Shown piece by piece: positions 33,785-44,753 of a DNA stretch of 64,000 bases. Made by a program: the position numbers and the translations under genes. Source of the DNA: Gonocerus acuteangulatus. Taxonomy: Eukaryota > Arthropoda > Insecta > Hemiptera > Coreidae. The DNA lies in contig OX328132.1 in assembly GCA_946811695.1 (NCBI GenBank), forward strand, positions 96,720,022 through 96,784,021. The letters run 5' to 3'. Numbering within the stretch: the first letter of the stretch is position 1; every line of letters starts with the position of its first letter. Under the pieces are notes generated by a model. It was given only the letters and a program-made list of their open reading frames with translations, had not been told where the DNA came from and did no database searches.

Positions 33785-33990
33785 GACAAAGTATTTTTGT
33801 ACCAAATTTTATCAAAATCAGACCATTTTGGCGACAGGAGAGAATGAACGGAGAACTATATATATACAAATTTATGCCATCATTATTTTATTGACCTATA
33901 GGTTCTGAAACATGGACTTCTCTAGTTGGCACCCTGTGTATTGTTGTCAACAGGTCAATGTTAAAGTGAGCTTTCCTCTCTATAGGGATA
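33785..33990 (-). repeat. R-family relic, body and head around a short (TA)n
   Basis: On the minus strand, the head (TCTATAGAGAGGAAAGC, AAGTCCATGTTTCAGAACC) is followed by a short TATATATA and the start of the body (TGGTCTGATTTTGATAAAAT, TTGGTACAAAAATA). It is strongly diverged. Confidence 0.5.
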
Positions 33991-34005
33991 CTAAATAAAA
34001 AAAAA

Positions 34006-34116
<111 letters not shown>

Positions 34117-34399
34117 GAACACTGTGTGCTAACAGCTGATACAAGAGCATATATTTAAGGCGAATAGAAAATAAAATTAAAAACTGAATGTCATTAAATA
34201 CATACGCTTTTTATTAAGAAGGCTTCATTTAGTAAAAATGTAATTATTATTAAATATAATAGTAGAAAAATAAATGAAAACATTTTGTATGAATAAATCC
34301 CCAGCCTAAATGACAGATTATTTTTATACACTAGAACAAAAATAAACAATTATCTAGTGCCTAATAAATGAAACAAGTATATTATAATATTGAAAAAGC

Positions 34400-34441
<42 letters not shown>

Positions 34442-34889
34442 GTACAGAATACCATAAACTTAATTAGTTCACTTTTAACATTTTAATTTTTTTACATATT
34501 TACAATATGTCATGAATTATCACACTATTACTCAAGAGGAACAGTGTACAATTTTGTTGTTGTTTTTTTTAATATAACTACATAAATATAAAGCTTATAA
34601 AATTTAAAACAAATATTAACACAAATTGACTAAACAAATAATAAATATAACAGAAATCACTAAGGTAAGGCCTTCATTCGTCAGTATAAAAATAATAAGA
34701 AACTATAATAAATGAACAAAACATGCTTAACTAATAAATGTAATAAATTTACATGAAACAGAAACATTATGCTAAGTGAAAACTAAAGTATTTGAGAATA
34801 AACAAATCTATAACAACATTTAGCGAGTGCAGTTTACTAGTCAATTAGGAGCTTATTTAGTACTAATAAATAGACAAAAGGCAAATAGT

Positions 34890-34976
34890 TCATGAGCGTG
34901 AAGCAGATTTGATTTTTTCAATACGTTTTTTCAAGGATTCAATATCAGTAGGTACAGTATCGGGTGGACTGTCAAT
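34890..34976 (-). CDS. CKAP5: CKAP5/Mini spindles, last coding exon
   Basis: The acceptor is on the minus strand (cgtag, AG at 34978-34977). The exon gives 28 codons and TGA at 34892-34890: IDSPPDTVPTD, then IESLKKRIEKIKSASRS. The basic C-terminal motif of the XMAP215/CKAP5 family (LKKR.E.IKS) is clear, so this is the true end of the gene. The phase (0) matches the exon at 39360-39508. In vertebrate CKAP5 a longer linker lies before this motif; here it is short, or an exon in the 4.4-kb intron was missed. AT-rich 3' UTR follows downstream (towards 34400). Confidence 0.88.
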   Translation of the reverse strand: MDSPPDTVPTDIESLKKRIEKIKSASRS

Positions 34977-35344
34977 CTACGAAAAAGAGAAAAAAAAATA
35001 CATAAATAAAGCAAAAAATTAAACAGAGGGTGAAAACAAAATATAATAGCAAAAAGAAGAAAATAAATGCAGGTCACAATAGCAGGAACTGTTACATGAT
35101 TAAAACACATGAATTATGAGTAAACTGTAAAAAATAAATGAATGAATCTTCAGAATTTAGAAGATGTTTGTCTATACTGTGTCCTCATTGAGTATCTGTA
35201 ATTTATAAAAGAATGACTATTGTAATAATCTATTCTAGAATTTCAAAAATAAGGGGGAAATCTGTAGCCTCATCAAAGGATCAAGGGAAGAAAAAACATA
35301 AAATCGCTTTTGAAATATGGTTCACATAATAGTTTTTTTAAATA

Positions 35345-36269
35345 GAGTGGAACATGGGTAATTCGAACTTCAAAATTGTCTTTAATTTGAATATTTCTCT
35401 CGGTCCCTAGAATTTAGGGCATAAACAACGTAAAACAATCGTGGTTAATTCGAATAAAATTTTGGATAATTCGAATTTTTTACGAGCCTGTGCCTCCAAT
35501 GGGAAGTGGACAGAGAGGCTGTCGATCTTAAATCTTGTGAAAATATTCTCCCTTCGGGTAAGGCGGATAGTAAGATACGGATGTAGGGGTTCCAGGACAA
35601 GAAGCACGGCGGTCTCATAGTCTAGTTCTTGGACTCTAGGAGTTCTGCAAAGTGGTGGGTCACGCTTCCTCCCTTCCAAGGGTTGTTATAGTTACATCCT
35701 GTCGTTTTATCCTAGAATTCCCTCCCATCTTCATTTCTTATTCAGTTATAAATCAGTCAGCACCTATACTAGATCTGTTTTATTGTTTGTGCCTTAAATT
35801 TCTGGCGTACAGTGCAATTCAGTGAGTTGTTGATTTAAGATGTCGAAGCCTAGAAGTTATAAAACTTTAACGTTGTCAGAGAAAATAGCTGCGATTAAAG
35901 AAGTTCATAAAGGAATAAAGAAAAATCTGAAATTGCCAAGAACTTTGGAATTCCTCCTAACACTTTAGCAATTTACCTGAAAAATAAAGAAAAAATTCTT
36001 GCCCACGAAAATGACTTTTTTTCAAAACAATAGACTTTTATTTTTACTTTTTTGATAAATTATTTATTAGTTATGTACGAAATTATCAATTCAGGAAATT
36101 TTTGTTTTTCTTTAAATAAAATGTTTTTGTTTTTTTTAAATTAAAAAATGTGAAAATATAAAATTCGATTTCTTAGCCCTTTAGTTTCAATAACTTTTGT
36201 AATTCGAATTATGGATAATTCAAACTTTTTTATCGGTCCCTAGGGATTCGAATTATCTAAGTTCTACTG
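35345..36269 (+). mobile_element. Tigger-like element, second family, N-terminal part
   Basis: Ends are inverted but diverged (GAGTGGAACATGGGTAATTC at 35345; from 36269 on the other strand CAGTAGAACTTAGATAATTC). TA lies outside both. TTCGAATTATCC-type blocks and a TCCCTAGGG-type block recur near both ends. It holds the start of a pogo-type transposase on the plus strand and nothing of the catalytic domain. It lies in the last CKAP5 intron. Confidence 0.8.
35840..36033 (+). pseudogene. CENP-B-type helix-turn-helix of a Tigger transposase
   Basis: ATG at 35840 gives MSKPRSYKTLTLSEKIAAIK, then EVHKGIKK. After a one-base shift near 35922 the frame continues SEIAKNFGIPPNTLAIYL, then KNKEKILAHENDFF, to TAG at 36031. 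This is the N-terminal DNA-binding domain of the pogo/CENP-B group, with the conserved helices L-S-E-K and I-A-K-x-F-G-I-P. The catalytic domain is deleted. Confidence 0.82.
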
Positions 36270-36433
36270 TATTATAAATCACACTGAAAAAATAATGTCT
36301 TTCTTTAAGTAAAACGTCTTTGAAAAAATAAATAAACTCAATCAAAGACATCAAAGTATAATGTTAAAAGAAACTAAGGCCATTATCACTAACTCTATAA
36401 ATGTAGGGGGAAAATAATTGATTTAAATTTTAA

Positions 36434-37139
36434 ACCCTTTCCTTACTAAAGACTTCTGTGGAAGTCGAAGCGCGCCGTGCCCCTGGAACGAAGGACTTGG
36501 CTAGCAGTCGAAAGCTGCCATGCCCCTGGAACGAAGGACTTGTACAGATGTCCGACCCTCCTCTCTTGCTTATCGGCTTCCTATGGCTAACTTTTCCAGG
36601 AATTTAACCTTGGGGCTATTTAACAAGGACTGAGGACAGCTTTAGCTATTTCTTTCATCACTAGTTGTCAGAAAAATTAACTATTTGTGTCGAGAGAGCT
36701 AAGGATTATGAATATCTGGGTTAGGCTCGAATAAATTAACACCGCCAGTGTTAGATCTAACTCGATCCAAATCAAAAAAGAGGATGGATTTTTCTTTGTT
36801 TTAATTAAAAAAAGGCTATTTATTTATTTAGCTCCATTGATGTGTACTTATATCATAAAAAAATGTCTTTCGTACTAAAAATTATAGACTATAAAAAATA
36901 TTTATTGTAGCATCAAATTATATAATTCAACCTAAATATTTAAAGCTAAATAAAAACGTAAATGAATAATAAAATACAGTTTTCCTACGATTATGAATGT
37001 TAAGGGAGGAAATTATAGGAATGTTTTCACACATTTATAGAGGAGGGTGAGAATAGCTTTGTAACTAGGGCCTGGCCAAGTAGACAGATCGCCGTACTAC
37101 AGGGTCAGCCAGACCGCACTATCCGCCGTAAGCTAAGGG
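36434..37139. mobile_element. Possible piggyBac-like MITE
   Basis: TTAA lies at both borders (36430-36433, 37140-37143). Inward, the ends read ACCCTTTCCTTACTAAAG and, on the other strand, CCCTTAGCTTACGGCGG, sharing CCCTT and CTTAC. Inside, a block with GCCCCTGGAACGAAGGACTT occurs twice (about 36478 and 36522). It is non-coding. The terminal match is short, so this is tentative. Confidence 0.4.
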
Positions 37140-37158
37140 TTAAAATAATAAATATATA

Positions 37159-38432
37159 GGGTTGGCAAATAAGTCCTTTCGGTTTTTGTATTCATGTTTT
37201 GTTTACAATATGTCACATTTATCTGATGCAATTAATCCCAACAGAGGATTGTTTATCCTATTTGTAATATGTAAACAGTTATGTCTGTCGACACTTGTTA
37301 AGATTAGGTCATTATTGCGTTTGTGATCCAGCTGAGAAGATGGACGGTAATTTATTGCATTATAGGCATATTTTGCTGTATTATTTCAAAAAAGGAAAGC
37401 GAGCTGCAGAGGCTCATAAAAAAATATGCGGGGTCTATGGGGATAAAGCCTTAACAGAGCGCACGTGCCAAAATTGGTTTGCCAAGTTTAGGGCAGGGAA
37501 TTTTGACATAAACGACGCACCACGACCTGGTCGTCCACAAGAAATTGAAAGCATTGATGTTAAGGCTATAGTCGATCAAAATCCTTCCCAATCAGTGCTG
37601 AGGCCCTAGATATATCACATGCAAGCGTAGAAAATAATTTGCGGAAGCTCGGCTACGTTTCTAGGCTGGATGTTTGGGTCCCCCACTCTCTGACCGAAGC
37701 CAATTTGGCAAAACGCATTTCCATTTGCGATTCCCTGCGAAAACGTCAAGAAAACAATCCATTTCTTAAAAGACTTGTGACAGGGGATGAAAAGTGGATT
37801 GTCTACGATAATGTGGTGCGAAAAAAATCTTGGAGACCTAGAAACGAACCACCTGGAACCACATCTAAAGCGGGATTGCACCCAAAGAAGATAATGCTTT
37901 CTGTATGGTGGGATTTCAAGGGTGTGATTTTTTATGACCTGCTGCCACAAGGTAAATCAATCGATTCCACTTTATACTGCTCACAATTAACAAAATTGAA
38001 TGAATCAATTCGACGAAAACGCCCAGAACTGGCAAATCGAAAGGGTGTCGTCTTCCATCATGATAATGCCAGGCCCCACACTTTGTTAGTCACCCGCAAC
38101 AAATTGTTAGCCCTTGGATGGGATCTTTTGCCCCACCCTCCCTATTCACCGGACCTTGCTCCTAGTGACTACCACTTATTCCGGTCTCTACAAAATTCCT
38201 TAGGTGGAAAACGGTTTGAAAACGAACAGGGTGTCAGGGAGCACCTTGATCATTTTTTCGCTAATAAACCACAGACATTCTATGAGCATGGGATTATTCA
38301 GCTGATGGAGAGATGGGGTAAAGTAATAGAAAATAATGGACATTACATTGTAGATTAAAATAAAAATTATGTTCAAAATATACAATAGTTTTCTTTCAAC
38401 TTAAAAAACCGAAAGGACTTATTTGCCAACCC
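37159..38432 (+). mobile_element. mariner element of a different subfamily, nearly intact
   Basis: 1274 bp with inverted ends of about 28 bp that match almost perfectly (GGGTTGGCAAATAAGTCCTT from either end), and TA on both sides (37157-37158, 38433-38434). One transposase gene on the plus strand has a single visible frame lesion. It lies in the last CKAP5 intron. Sequence quality suggests this is the youngest DNA transposon in the window. Confidence 0.94.
37340..38358 (+). pseudogene. mariner transposase with one frameshift
   Basis: ATG at 37340 (MDGNLLHYRHILLYYFKKG). The N-terminal helix-turn-helix region includes CQNWFAKFRAGNFDINDAPR and PGRPQEIES. After NPSQSV a small deletion near 37598 changes the frame; it resumes EALDISHASVENNLRKLG. 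The catalytic domain is complete: VTGDEKWIVYDN (Asp 1), FHHDNARPH (Asp 2), YSPDLAPSDYHLF (Asp 3), with 34 residues between Asp 2 and Asp 3. It ends NNGHYIVD at TAA 38356-38358. A full-length mariner transposase is about 340-350 residues, in line with the two parts together. Confidence 0.9.
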
Positions 38433-38434
38433 TA

Positions 38435-39359
38435 TATCATATAATAACTAAGAAGAAATCCATGACAACTACTTTCCAATATTGACCAATTAAATATGCA
38501 TATTTGAAAATATGTGTAGGTAGATGTGATGGAAGGAGAGAGGGCTCTTCATTTTTAAACAATCTACTTCAAACTTATAATAAATAAAGCGATGGCTGCA
38601 AGGAAGAATTGGCGAGGGAAGAGTATAAACGAGGTGAGAGAGGGAGTGCAAAGTTCAGAAAGGAGCTGAGGATAGTAACTGGTAGAAGATCATAAAAAGG
38701 GAGCACAAGGGACAGAGAAAGGTAACTGGAATCAGACTGAACAAGTGCTGAGTAAAAAATGTGAAGGGACAGAGGCTCTTGGGTAGCAAGGATGTGGTTT
38801 TACAAAGTAAGAAGTTTTTAGAGGTAAATATAAAGTGAGAAGTTCCAGCTCAATCAAAGACTGGTAGAAAGGATGGTATACAGGATATTTGAAGATACAA
38901 AAATATTACTATAGGTGGAGGAGATGTGCTTTTTATTATTTTTTTCACTGGCATTGGTATCAAGGTGGATATGGATTCAGATGGAAAACATTTTTCGTGG
39001 CAGTTTCAATCAATAGGTTAAAAAAATCAGTCAAAATCAAAAGAATGTACATAGGTAATTGTGTATCTCAAGACAGGCATCATCTTTGTTAGTTTTATAG
39101 TTTTTTAGTGGTTCGTAGGAAGGGAAGGATTCTTCAGTTGGCCAAGTCGGGGAGTTATCACAATAGGGAGTGGTGCAAGCAATTTGGAGAACAACATCTT
39201 TTTATTGCATGGTAGAATGGAAGGGGGGGGGGGCGAACATTTGATGGAAAAGCTTAGCTTGCAGAGTTTACTGCTGGCAGATAGATTGAGTCCTAGGTCA
39301 AGAAAGAACGGATTCTAACTTAAGTATTAAAAAATGTAGTGATTGTTGGAGATGCTCAC
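38435..39359. other. CKAP5 intron, purine-rich, no recognised feature
   Basis: G- and A-rich plus strand with a G tract at 39223-39231. I found no conserved frame and no terminal repeats. Confidence 0.4.
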
Positions 39360-39508
39360 CACACCTGAGGGGAGTTCCTTAATTCTATCAGAAATGTCTT
39401 TGTTTTTCTCAATTTGGCAACCTGACTGTTCTTGAAGTGTTTTCAGTTTAGACCATAGAACTTCAGCTTCTTGGGTTAGACTCTCTTGGTCTTTGACAAT
39501 TGGCACTT
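39360..39508 (-). CDS. CKAP5: CKAP5/Mini spindles exon, C-terminal linker
   Basis: Acceptor AG at 39510-39509 and donor GTGAGC at 39359. It completes the split Glu codon from the previous exon (G then AA) and ends in phase 0. The peptide is EVPIVKDQESLTQEAEVLW, then SKLKTLQEQSGCQIE, then SDRIKELPSGV. It corresponds to the region after the conserved PFL motif exon, where vertebrate CKAP5 has a short coiled stretch starting with a Leu/Lys-rich segment and a C-G/Cys residue. The alternative donor GTGTGG five bases earlier is weaker and would change the phase. Confidence 0.82.
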
Positions 39509-39623
39509 CTATAAATAATAATAAAAATAATTAAAATATAATAAACTGAGAGAAATATAGTAATTTATACTAAGAGCAAGAGGCAAAGGAGACATTCGGA
39601 AGTTGCTATAACTAATTCATTAC

Positions 39624-39795
39624 CAGTGCTAGTTGTGTCCTTGCGACTAACGTCTTGGGTCTCAAATTTTTTCTCTTCTAATGCCTGTAAACCTCTCTTT
39701 ATATAGTGCTGAAATTGAGGATTTGTCTTAGACAGAAACGGCTCAACATTAGCTTCTGGGTGTGTCTTTATAAAAGCAGATAGCCTCCTCATCCC
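39624..39795 (-). CDS. CKAP5: CKAP5/Mini spindles exon with the HPEANVEPFL motif
   Basis: Acceptor AG at 39797-39796 and donor GTAATG at 39623. It encodes GMRRLSAFIKTHPEANVEPF, then SKTNPQFQHYIKRGLQALEE, then DVSRKDTTSTG. The pattern LxxFxxxHPEAxVEPFLxxxxxxFQxYIxRGL is a diagnostic C-terminal block of the XMAP215/CKAP5/Mini spindles family and is the strongest single proof of identity. Phase 0 at the start, one base left over at the end, matching the next exon. Confidence 0.93.
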
Positions 39796-40110
39796 CTAAA
39801 ATATTATTAAAAGTAAATAATAAGTAATAATAATTATAATAGTTTTTCTCTTTATACTAAATAATTTATAGGTGTATATACATTAAAAAGATAAATGATT
39901 AACCTCTGGGGTCCTTGATCGAGACCTATTACAGGACTGATTTTTTTTATTAATATTTTGGTGGGTTTGTATCACTAAAAACAAGCTATTTAAAAGCAGT
40001 ATAATTGACTGCCCTGGCAATTAAGTAATTTTATCAGTCAGTCAATACAACCACTTTCCCAACCAAGAAAAAACTTTGGAAAATATCAGAGAGTAACAGT
40101 TGATATTTAC

Positions 40111-40386
40111 CTGTTTAGTCTCATCAACATCTCCAATCATGCGAAATATTCCAGACAATTCATCTTGTTCTTCTTTTGTAAGTCGATGTGGAGAAGCTTG
40201 AAATTCTTTAGAAGTAATACTTTGGCCCTCTCGAGGAACATGTGTGTCTAGTGGCGCGTGTGTTTCCCGCGGTCCATGATTCTCTCGATGTGCATGGTTT
40301 TCTCGTGTTGCATGGCTTTCTCTCGAAGCATGAGATTCTCTTTCACGTGTGTTACTTTCTCTTTGCATTTCTTCTACTTTTAAATG
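40111..40386 (-). CDS. CKAP5: CKAP5/Mini spindles exon with a six-residue tandem repeat
   Basis: Acceptor AG at 40388-40387 and donor GTAAAT at 40110; exactly 92 codons, phase 0 at both ends. The end (EEQDELSGIFRMIGDVDETK) matches the family block FLAEIFKKIG, just before the PFL block. The first half is unusual: it carries about six copies of a six-residue unit of the form R-E-[SNT]-H-A-x (RESHAS, RESHAT, RENHAH, RENHGP, RETHAP, LDTHVP). It reads through without a stop, so the repeat is part of a linker and is probably disordered. The extension is not known to me from other members of the family. Confidence 0.9.
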
Positions 40387-42162
40387 CTGAAAACAATTTC
40401 ATATACTAAATTGTTTACAATTTCAAAAAAATTGTGAAGTGTAGATTTTTTATTGTTGATCATTTAATTAAATGAATATCATGACTTCATTAATTTACAA
40501 TTCATTACGCTACTATTTGGCAAATTAATTATTAATTTAATGCACAATAAATATTCAACTGGAGTTATGTCCAGAGTGGATAGCTAACCAAAACACTGCA
40601 AAGGGGGACAAGCCTCTATGACTAAGTCTCTTGTTAGTACACCTACTCTGGCCACTTATGTATGCATATGTGGAATGATGATGTACCGAAAAATAATATA
40701 CCTGTTCCCATAAGTATGGGGATAAGCGTTACTTCATTACATGCTTGAAGCGCAGAGCTTGGGTTAATTCCTCAAGCATAACTTCTTTTTAAGAAAATAA
40801 AAACGCAGGATGTTATCACATTGAAATGGGCCTCAGTGCCTTTACAGAGTAAATAAAAATAAGTAAAAATTTAGCTAGGGCTTTTGGTGGGGGAATTTTG
40901 GGGAAGAAAATATATAGCAGCCTGGCCCTTTCTCAGTTCCGGTTTCAGAGGAAGAAAATGAGCGTTTTCCTTAGTAAAAACAATTAAATTTGCAATAGCA
41001 TTGCAATTATTATCGCAGTTTTCTTTCGATAGCACATTACCAGGAACTTAAAATTAGACACCCAACAAAAGTTTGTTTTTTGCTTCTATTGGAAATAGAT
41101 GCAGTAATGAAAATAGTAAATTTTACAAATTTGTACTATGAAAAATTTTTTGGAGGCTTCTCTGTATGGTCAAGATCTTCAAAATAGAAAAATTTCACTA
41201 CAGGAAATTTATTTATTTTTTTAAGCAGAATATTCCAAGTAAGTGGATTTGGTGTACATTTTTTTTGTATTGTGTAATCTATCCACTAAACTCGTTGATC
41301 AAGGCATTGGAATATCAACAAAAGGTGACGGAATACTTACATGTAAAGGTTTAAGCACGAATTAAATATATATATTTTAAAAATAAATGAACAGAAGGTA
41401 AAAAAAAAAATAACCAATTATAATAATTTATTTGAATTAATTATTATTTTAAGTTTAAATTATTTAGTTTTCTTTATTCTGAAGTAATAGGTATAATTTC
41501 TAAAAAAAATATAGGAACTGGGAAAATTGTAATTTCATGACGATAGTGAGGAACTAATTAAATGAGTTAGGAGGGTTTAGGCTGAGAGGAGAGACACGAA
41601 TGAAGGTAGGGGGTCTGAGGTATTGTTCAATGCATGTGTAGTGGCGTCTTGAAAGGGTTAAGCATGAATGTTACATAGCAGCACCTACTCAAGGTGATCC
41701 AGAAACAGACAAGGGTATTCTAGACCTTACTTGAAAGAAATTATTAAAAATATAAGATTAAAGAAGGCAACAGAGTCCGTGGAGTTGTTTACTTTGTAAT
41801 ACAACCACAGGTGCCAAACCCATTCGAATGGTTGGGAGCGACCTTAAGGAAGGTACTAATGCAGGTGTTTCTATATTCAAGCATGTGGGATATGGTATCA
41901 ATAACACTAAAACATTGTTGAACGGGGGGTGCCGGAAACGGAAACCAAACTGGTCGTCAGATATAGAATTGATGGATTTAACATTATCGATGCGATGCGG
42001 GCTAGAGGGAGTAATGTCCTTGAAGGCAGGGTGCGCCGGCTGCCTACTCCCTCCACAGGTGGACCAAACTACCTCTCCTAGAACGAATGTACGCATCCGT
42101 CTTTTTATTTTACTTAAACGCTTGTTACTAATCATTATTTTCATGTTCATCTTACAGACGTG
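40387..42162. other. CKAP5 intron segment without recognised genes
   Basis: AT-rich intron. One GC-richer part (41810-42080) yields overlapping frames on both strands with no recognisable domain. GGGTTAA at 41655-41661 resembles a piggyBac-like end (CCCTTTCAAGACGCC inward), but no opposite end was found. Confidence 0.4.
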
Positions 42163-42717
42163 TATTACTTGAAACAATTTATTTAGTACAATTGGGGCAT
42201 GCAGCAAACCTATAATTACCATTTAAAACAAAATTTACTTTAACTTTCCTATATTTCTCTTTCAATTTCATTCCGAAACTGCAGCTGACAATGAGTTTTC
42301 TCCACTTGAAATAGTAAAGGAATTGAAAAAAATAAATTTTAAGTAATTTGGCATTATAAGGACCAATAAAACTTCATAACTTCTGCCTGACACTTGACAC
42401 TTCTTTTGTTTGTAACTAAACAAAGCAAAGGTGTAAGTTTAATGCCATTGAACAAAGCAGCACAAAATTGACAGATCTGTCCAGCAATAAACCGGAAATA
42501 ATAAGTTTTTATAACTCAAGAAAATCAGGCATAGATAATTTAAATGAAATCATTGCTAATTATTTACCAAAGAGAAGATCGTGACGGTGGACAATGACAA
42601 TATTTTACAATATGAATGCAACCAGTCTTTTAAATTCTGGCATTCTATCCTAGCTGTGACCGGATATCTATAAAGACCTATAAATTTGATTACATAAATT
42701 CACTAACAAACAGTTTG

Positions 42718-42774
<57 letters not shown>

Positions 42775-42960
42775 AGATGAGGTCATTTGCTAATTGTTGA
42801 ACATCCAAGATGACGTCAAGAAAATAGAACAAAATATTCCGTGGCTTGAGGAACCTGAAAAAACAAGTAGTGGCCTTCAAGAAAATTGTGATAATATTCC
42901 CAAAAGTAAGACATGCCGCTATTCAAAAAGGAGACAAACTTACAATTGCTGGCGTTAATG
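42163..42960 (+). repeat. D-family repeat, copy 2, with A53 tract
   Basis: Paralogue of 29945-30924. It starts TATTACTTGAAACAATTTAT and shares GCATGCAGCAAACCTATA, TTTTATAACTCA, GATTACATAAATTCA, an A tract (42721-42773) and CCAAGATGACGTCAAGAAAA. It lacks the SINE that interrupts copy 1. The A tract lies inside homologous sequence in both copies, so it is part of the repeat and not a retroposon tail. Confidence 0.75.
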
Positions 42961-43294
42961 ACCCCTACGGTTGACACGCCTTAAATTCAACCAAAAAAAA
43001 ATTTACAATTGTATAAAATATTGTACCCATGTCAGGTAGAGTGTTCAACGAATGTATGCAATTCTTGTGGTCCTTGTAAATTAGTTTCTGATCCTTATTT
43101 ACAATTTCTGTTTATTTTTAGATATAACAATGAAATTTTTTTTTTTTTATTATTATTATAAGCTAATTTAATTTATAATTACTTTAATATTTGGATTGTA
43201 TTAAATATGTAGATAAGCATATTTCTCTAGTATATTTTGAGCTTTTCAAGTGAACAATTGTGTGTGTAAATATTTCTAACAAAATATATTCTGA

Positions 43295-43545
43295 AGAAGA
43301 AATGTAAGAAATTTTGACGGGTGTGAGCAACATTGAAGCGGAGTTTTCTTCGGATGACGAGTCGGATGTATCACAAAATGTTTCTATGGAAGATACGCCT
43401 GGAACAAGTGGAATGCAAAGTACAAGAGAATTATCTTCCGACAAAACAACGTGTGACGAAAGTATTCAGCACAGAGGGTTCTCCAGGCGCTAGGCTATCC
43501 TGTACCACCATACCATCTAATCCTACGAGTATTACACAGCCTAAA
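43295..43545 (+). pseudogene. Acidic N-terminal-like coding relic, unassigned
   Basis: The plus frame gives TGVSNIEAEFSSDDESD, then VSQNVSMEDTPGTSGMQST. A Ser/Asp-rich start of this type is seen in piggyBac transposases, but nothing catalytic follows. The frame ends after about 70 codons. Low-confidence guess. Confidence 0.25.
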
Positions 43546-43599
43546 GGTTAATGATATACTTCAGATCAGCCGGATGAAAAGCATTGGTAAGAGGGGAGA

Positions 43600-44110
43600 G
43601 AAGAAGTGGGTGGTCAAGGTAATCATACACAAGCTTGTGATGGATAGAATTTGTTGTTCCTGGGTGGGGAGGAAAGGGTTCAGATGAGTTTCAAAAAGTT
43701 TAGCCCTATCTTCATCACTTCTTACGAGAATAAGATAAAGCTAGTGGTATCTTGGCTACCATCACTGTGTGAAGAGGATGATGAATATCATGGAATTGGA
43801 GGATTTTACGTGTGGCAGACTTTATGGAATAATCATTCTGGATAATGTTTGTAGGTTGTCATTTAAGGATTTGGTTCACTGTTTGGAGAGGGCCTTTTTT
43901 AGGATTTTATAGAGCCTATCGAAAGAGGTAAAGTGAGAGGGATAGCAGGTTCTCTGCCAGAGAGGTAAAAGAAGATCCAGAATGTAGTCTGGAAACTGAG
44001 GTTTAGAATGGAAAGGAATACGTGCTCTTGGTATACATGATTTTTTGCCACTAGACCTTAATGTCGTGTAAGGATTTAGTGAACTTTAGAATCACAGTGT
44101 ACACATCTAG
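43600..44110 (-). pseudogene. Possible LINE ORF2 relic
   Basis: On the minus strand one frame reads EDRAKLFETHLNPFLPTQEQ between stops (about 43690-43760), similar in style to the linker between endonuclease and reverse transcriptase in Jockey-type LINEs. The rest is broken by stops. No catalytic motif is seen. Confidence 0.25.
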
Positions 44111-44184
44111 GGTAATAGGATAGAATAATGGGTACAAGGTTGTGGGGTGGTATTAAGAGTAAGGAGGATAGTTCAGGGATCAGA

Positions 44185-44188
<4 letters not shown>

Positions 44189-44251
<63 letters not shown>
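44189..44251. repeat. (TA)n microsatellite
   Basis: About 63 bp of pure TA, directly against the left arm of the palindrome. Confidence 0.92.
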
Positions 44252-44593
44252 TTTTTGATCTTATGAGGCATGGGGTCGTTAAAGCAGTCTTCCTGTATTC
44301 ATACTCCTTTATTTAATAGGCCCGACATGTTTTGTGCATATTATCGCACCTCTTCAGGGGCACTTCTTACTAGGAAGTCCTCTCGTTACCATGTACTCAC
44401 TCCGAAGTCTGGCATACTACATTATTATTAAGTCAGACTCCGGAGCGAGTACATGGTAACGAGAGGAGTTCCTAGCAAGAAGTGCCCCTGAAGAGGTGCG
44501 AAAATATTCACGAAACATGTCAGGCCTATTAAATAAAGTAGTAAGAAGACAGGAAGACTGCTTTAACGACCCCATGCCTCATAAGATCAAAAA
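44252..44593. mobile_element. 340-bp palindrome with hammerhead-like cores, Penelope-like
   Basis: Arms of about 160 bp (44252-44411 and 44433-44593) are reverse complements with few differences and an about 20-bp centre. (TA)n lies on both outer sides. Each arm, read outward from the centre, contains GTGCCCCTGAAGAGGTGCG, an AT-rich loop, CAC, (G/A)AAAC, ATGTC and GGCC. Head-to-head arrangement of terminal pieces is usual for Penelope-like retroelements, which also carry hammerhead ribozymes; that assignment is an inference, because no reverse transcriptase is present. Confidence 0.6.
44484..44527 (+). ncRNA. Hammerhead-ribozyme-like motif, decayed (right arm)
   Basis: Core strand CTGAAGA at 44488-44494 fits the hammerhead consensus CUGANGA. 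GAAAC at 44512-44516 is the second core strand. ATGTC follows, giving a minimal stem III (AC with GU around AT) and the cleavage triplet GUC. Here stem II is weakened (GTGC faces TTCAC) and stem I has A where the left arm has G. The left arm (44365-44318, minus) keeps stems I and II but has AAAAC instead of GAAAC. A consensus of the arms would be complete apart from one extra G before stem II. Confidence 0.4.
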
Positions 44594-44615
44594 TAATTTA
44601 GATATTTTGAGATTT

Positions 44616-44617
<2 letters not shown>

Positions 44618-44668
<51 letters not shown>

Positions 44669-44690
44669 CATACATACATACATACATACA

Positions 44691-44726
<36 letters not shown>

Positions 44727-44730
44727 TATA
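44618..44730. repeat. (TA)n(CATA)n compound microsatellite
   Basis: (TA)n at about 44618-44664, then (CATA)n with about 14 units, then short (TA)n again to 44730. Confidence 0.92.
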
Positions 44731-44753
44731 GGGAGAATATAATTACAGTAAAA

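Noticed and set aside
41758..42222. 154-residue minus-strand frame in a CKAP5 intron
   Set aside because: It overlaps a plus-strand frame and part of a repeat, and shows no family features.
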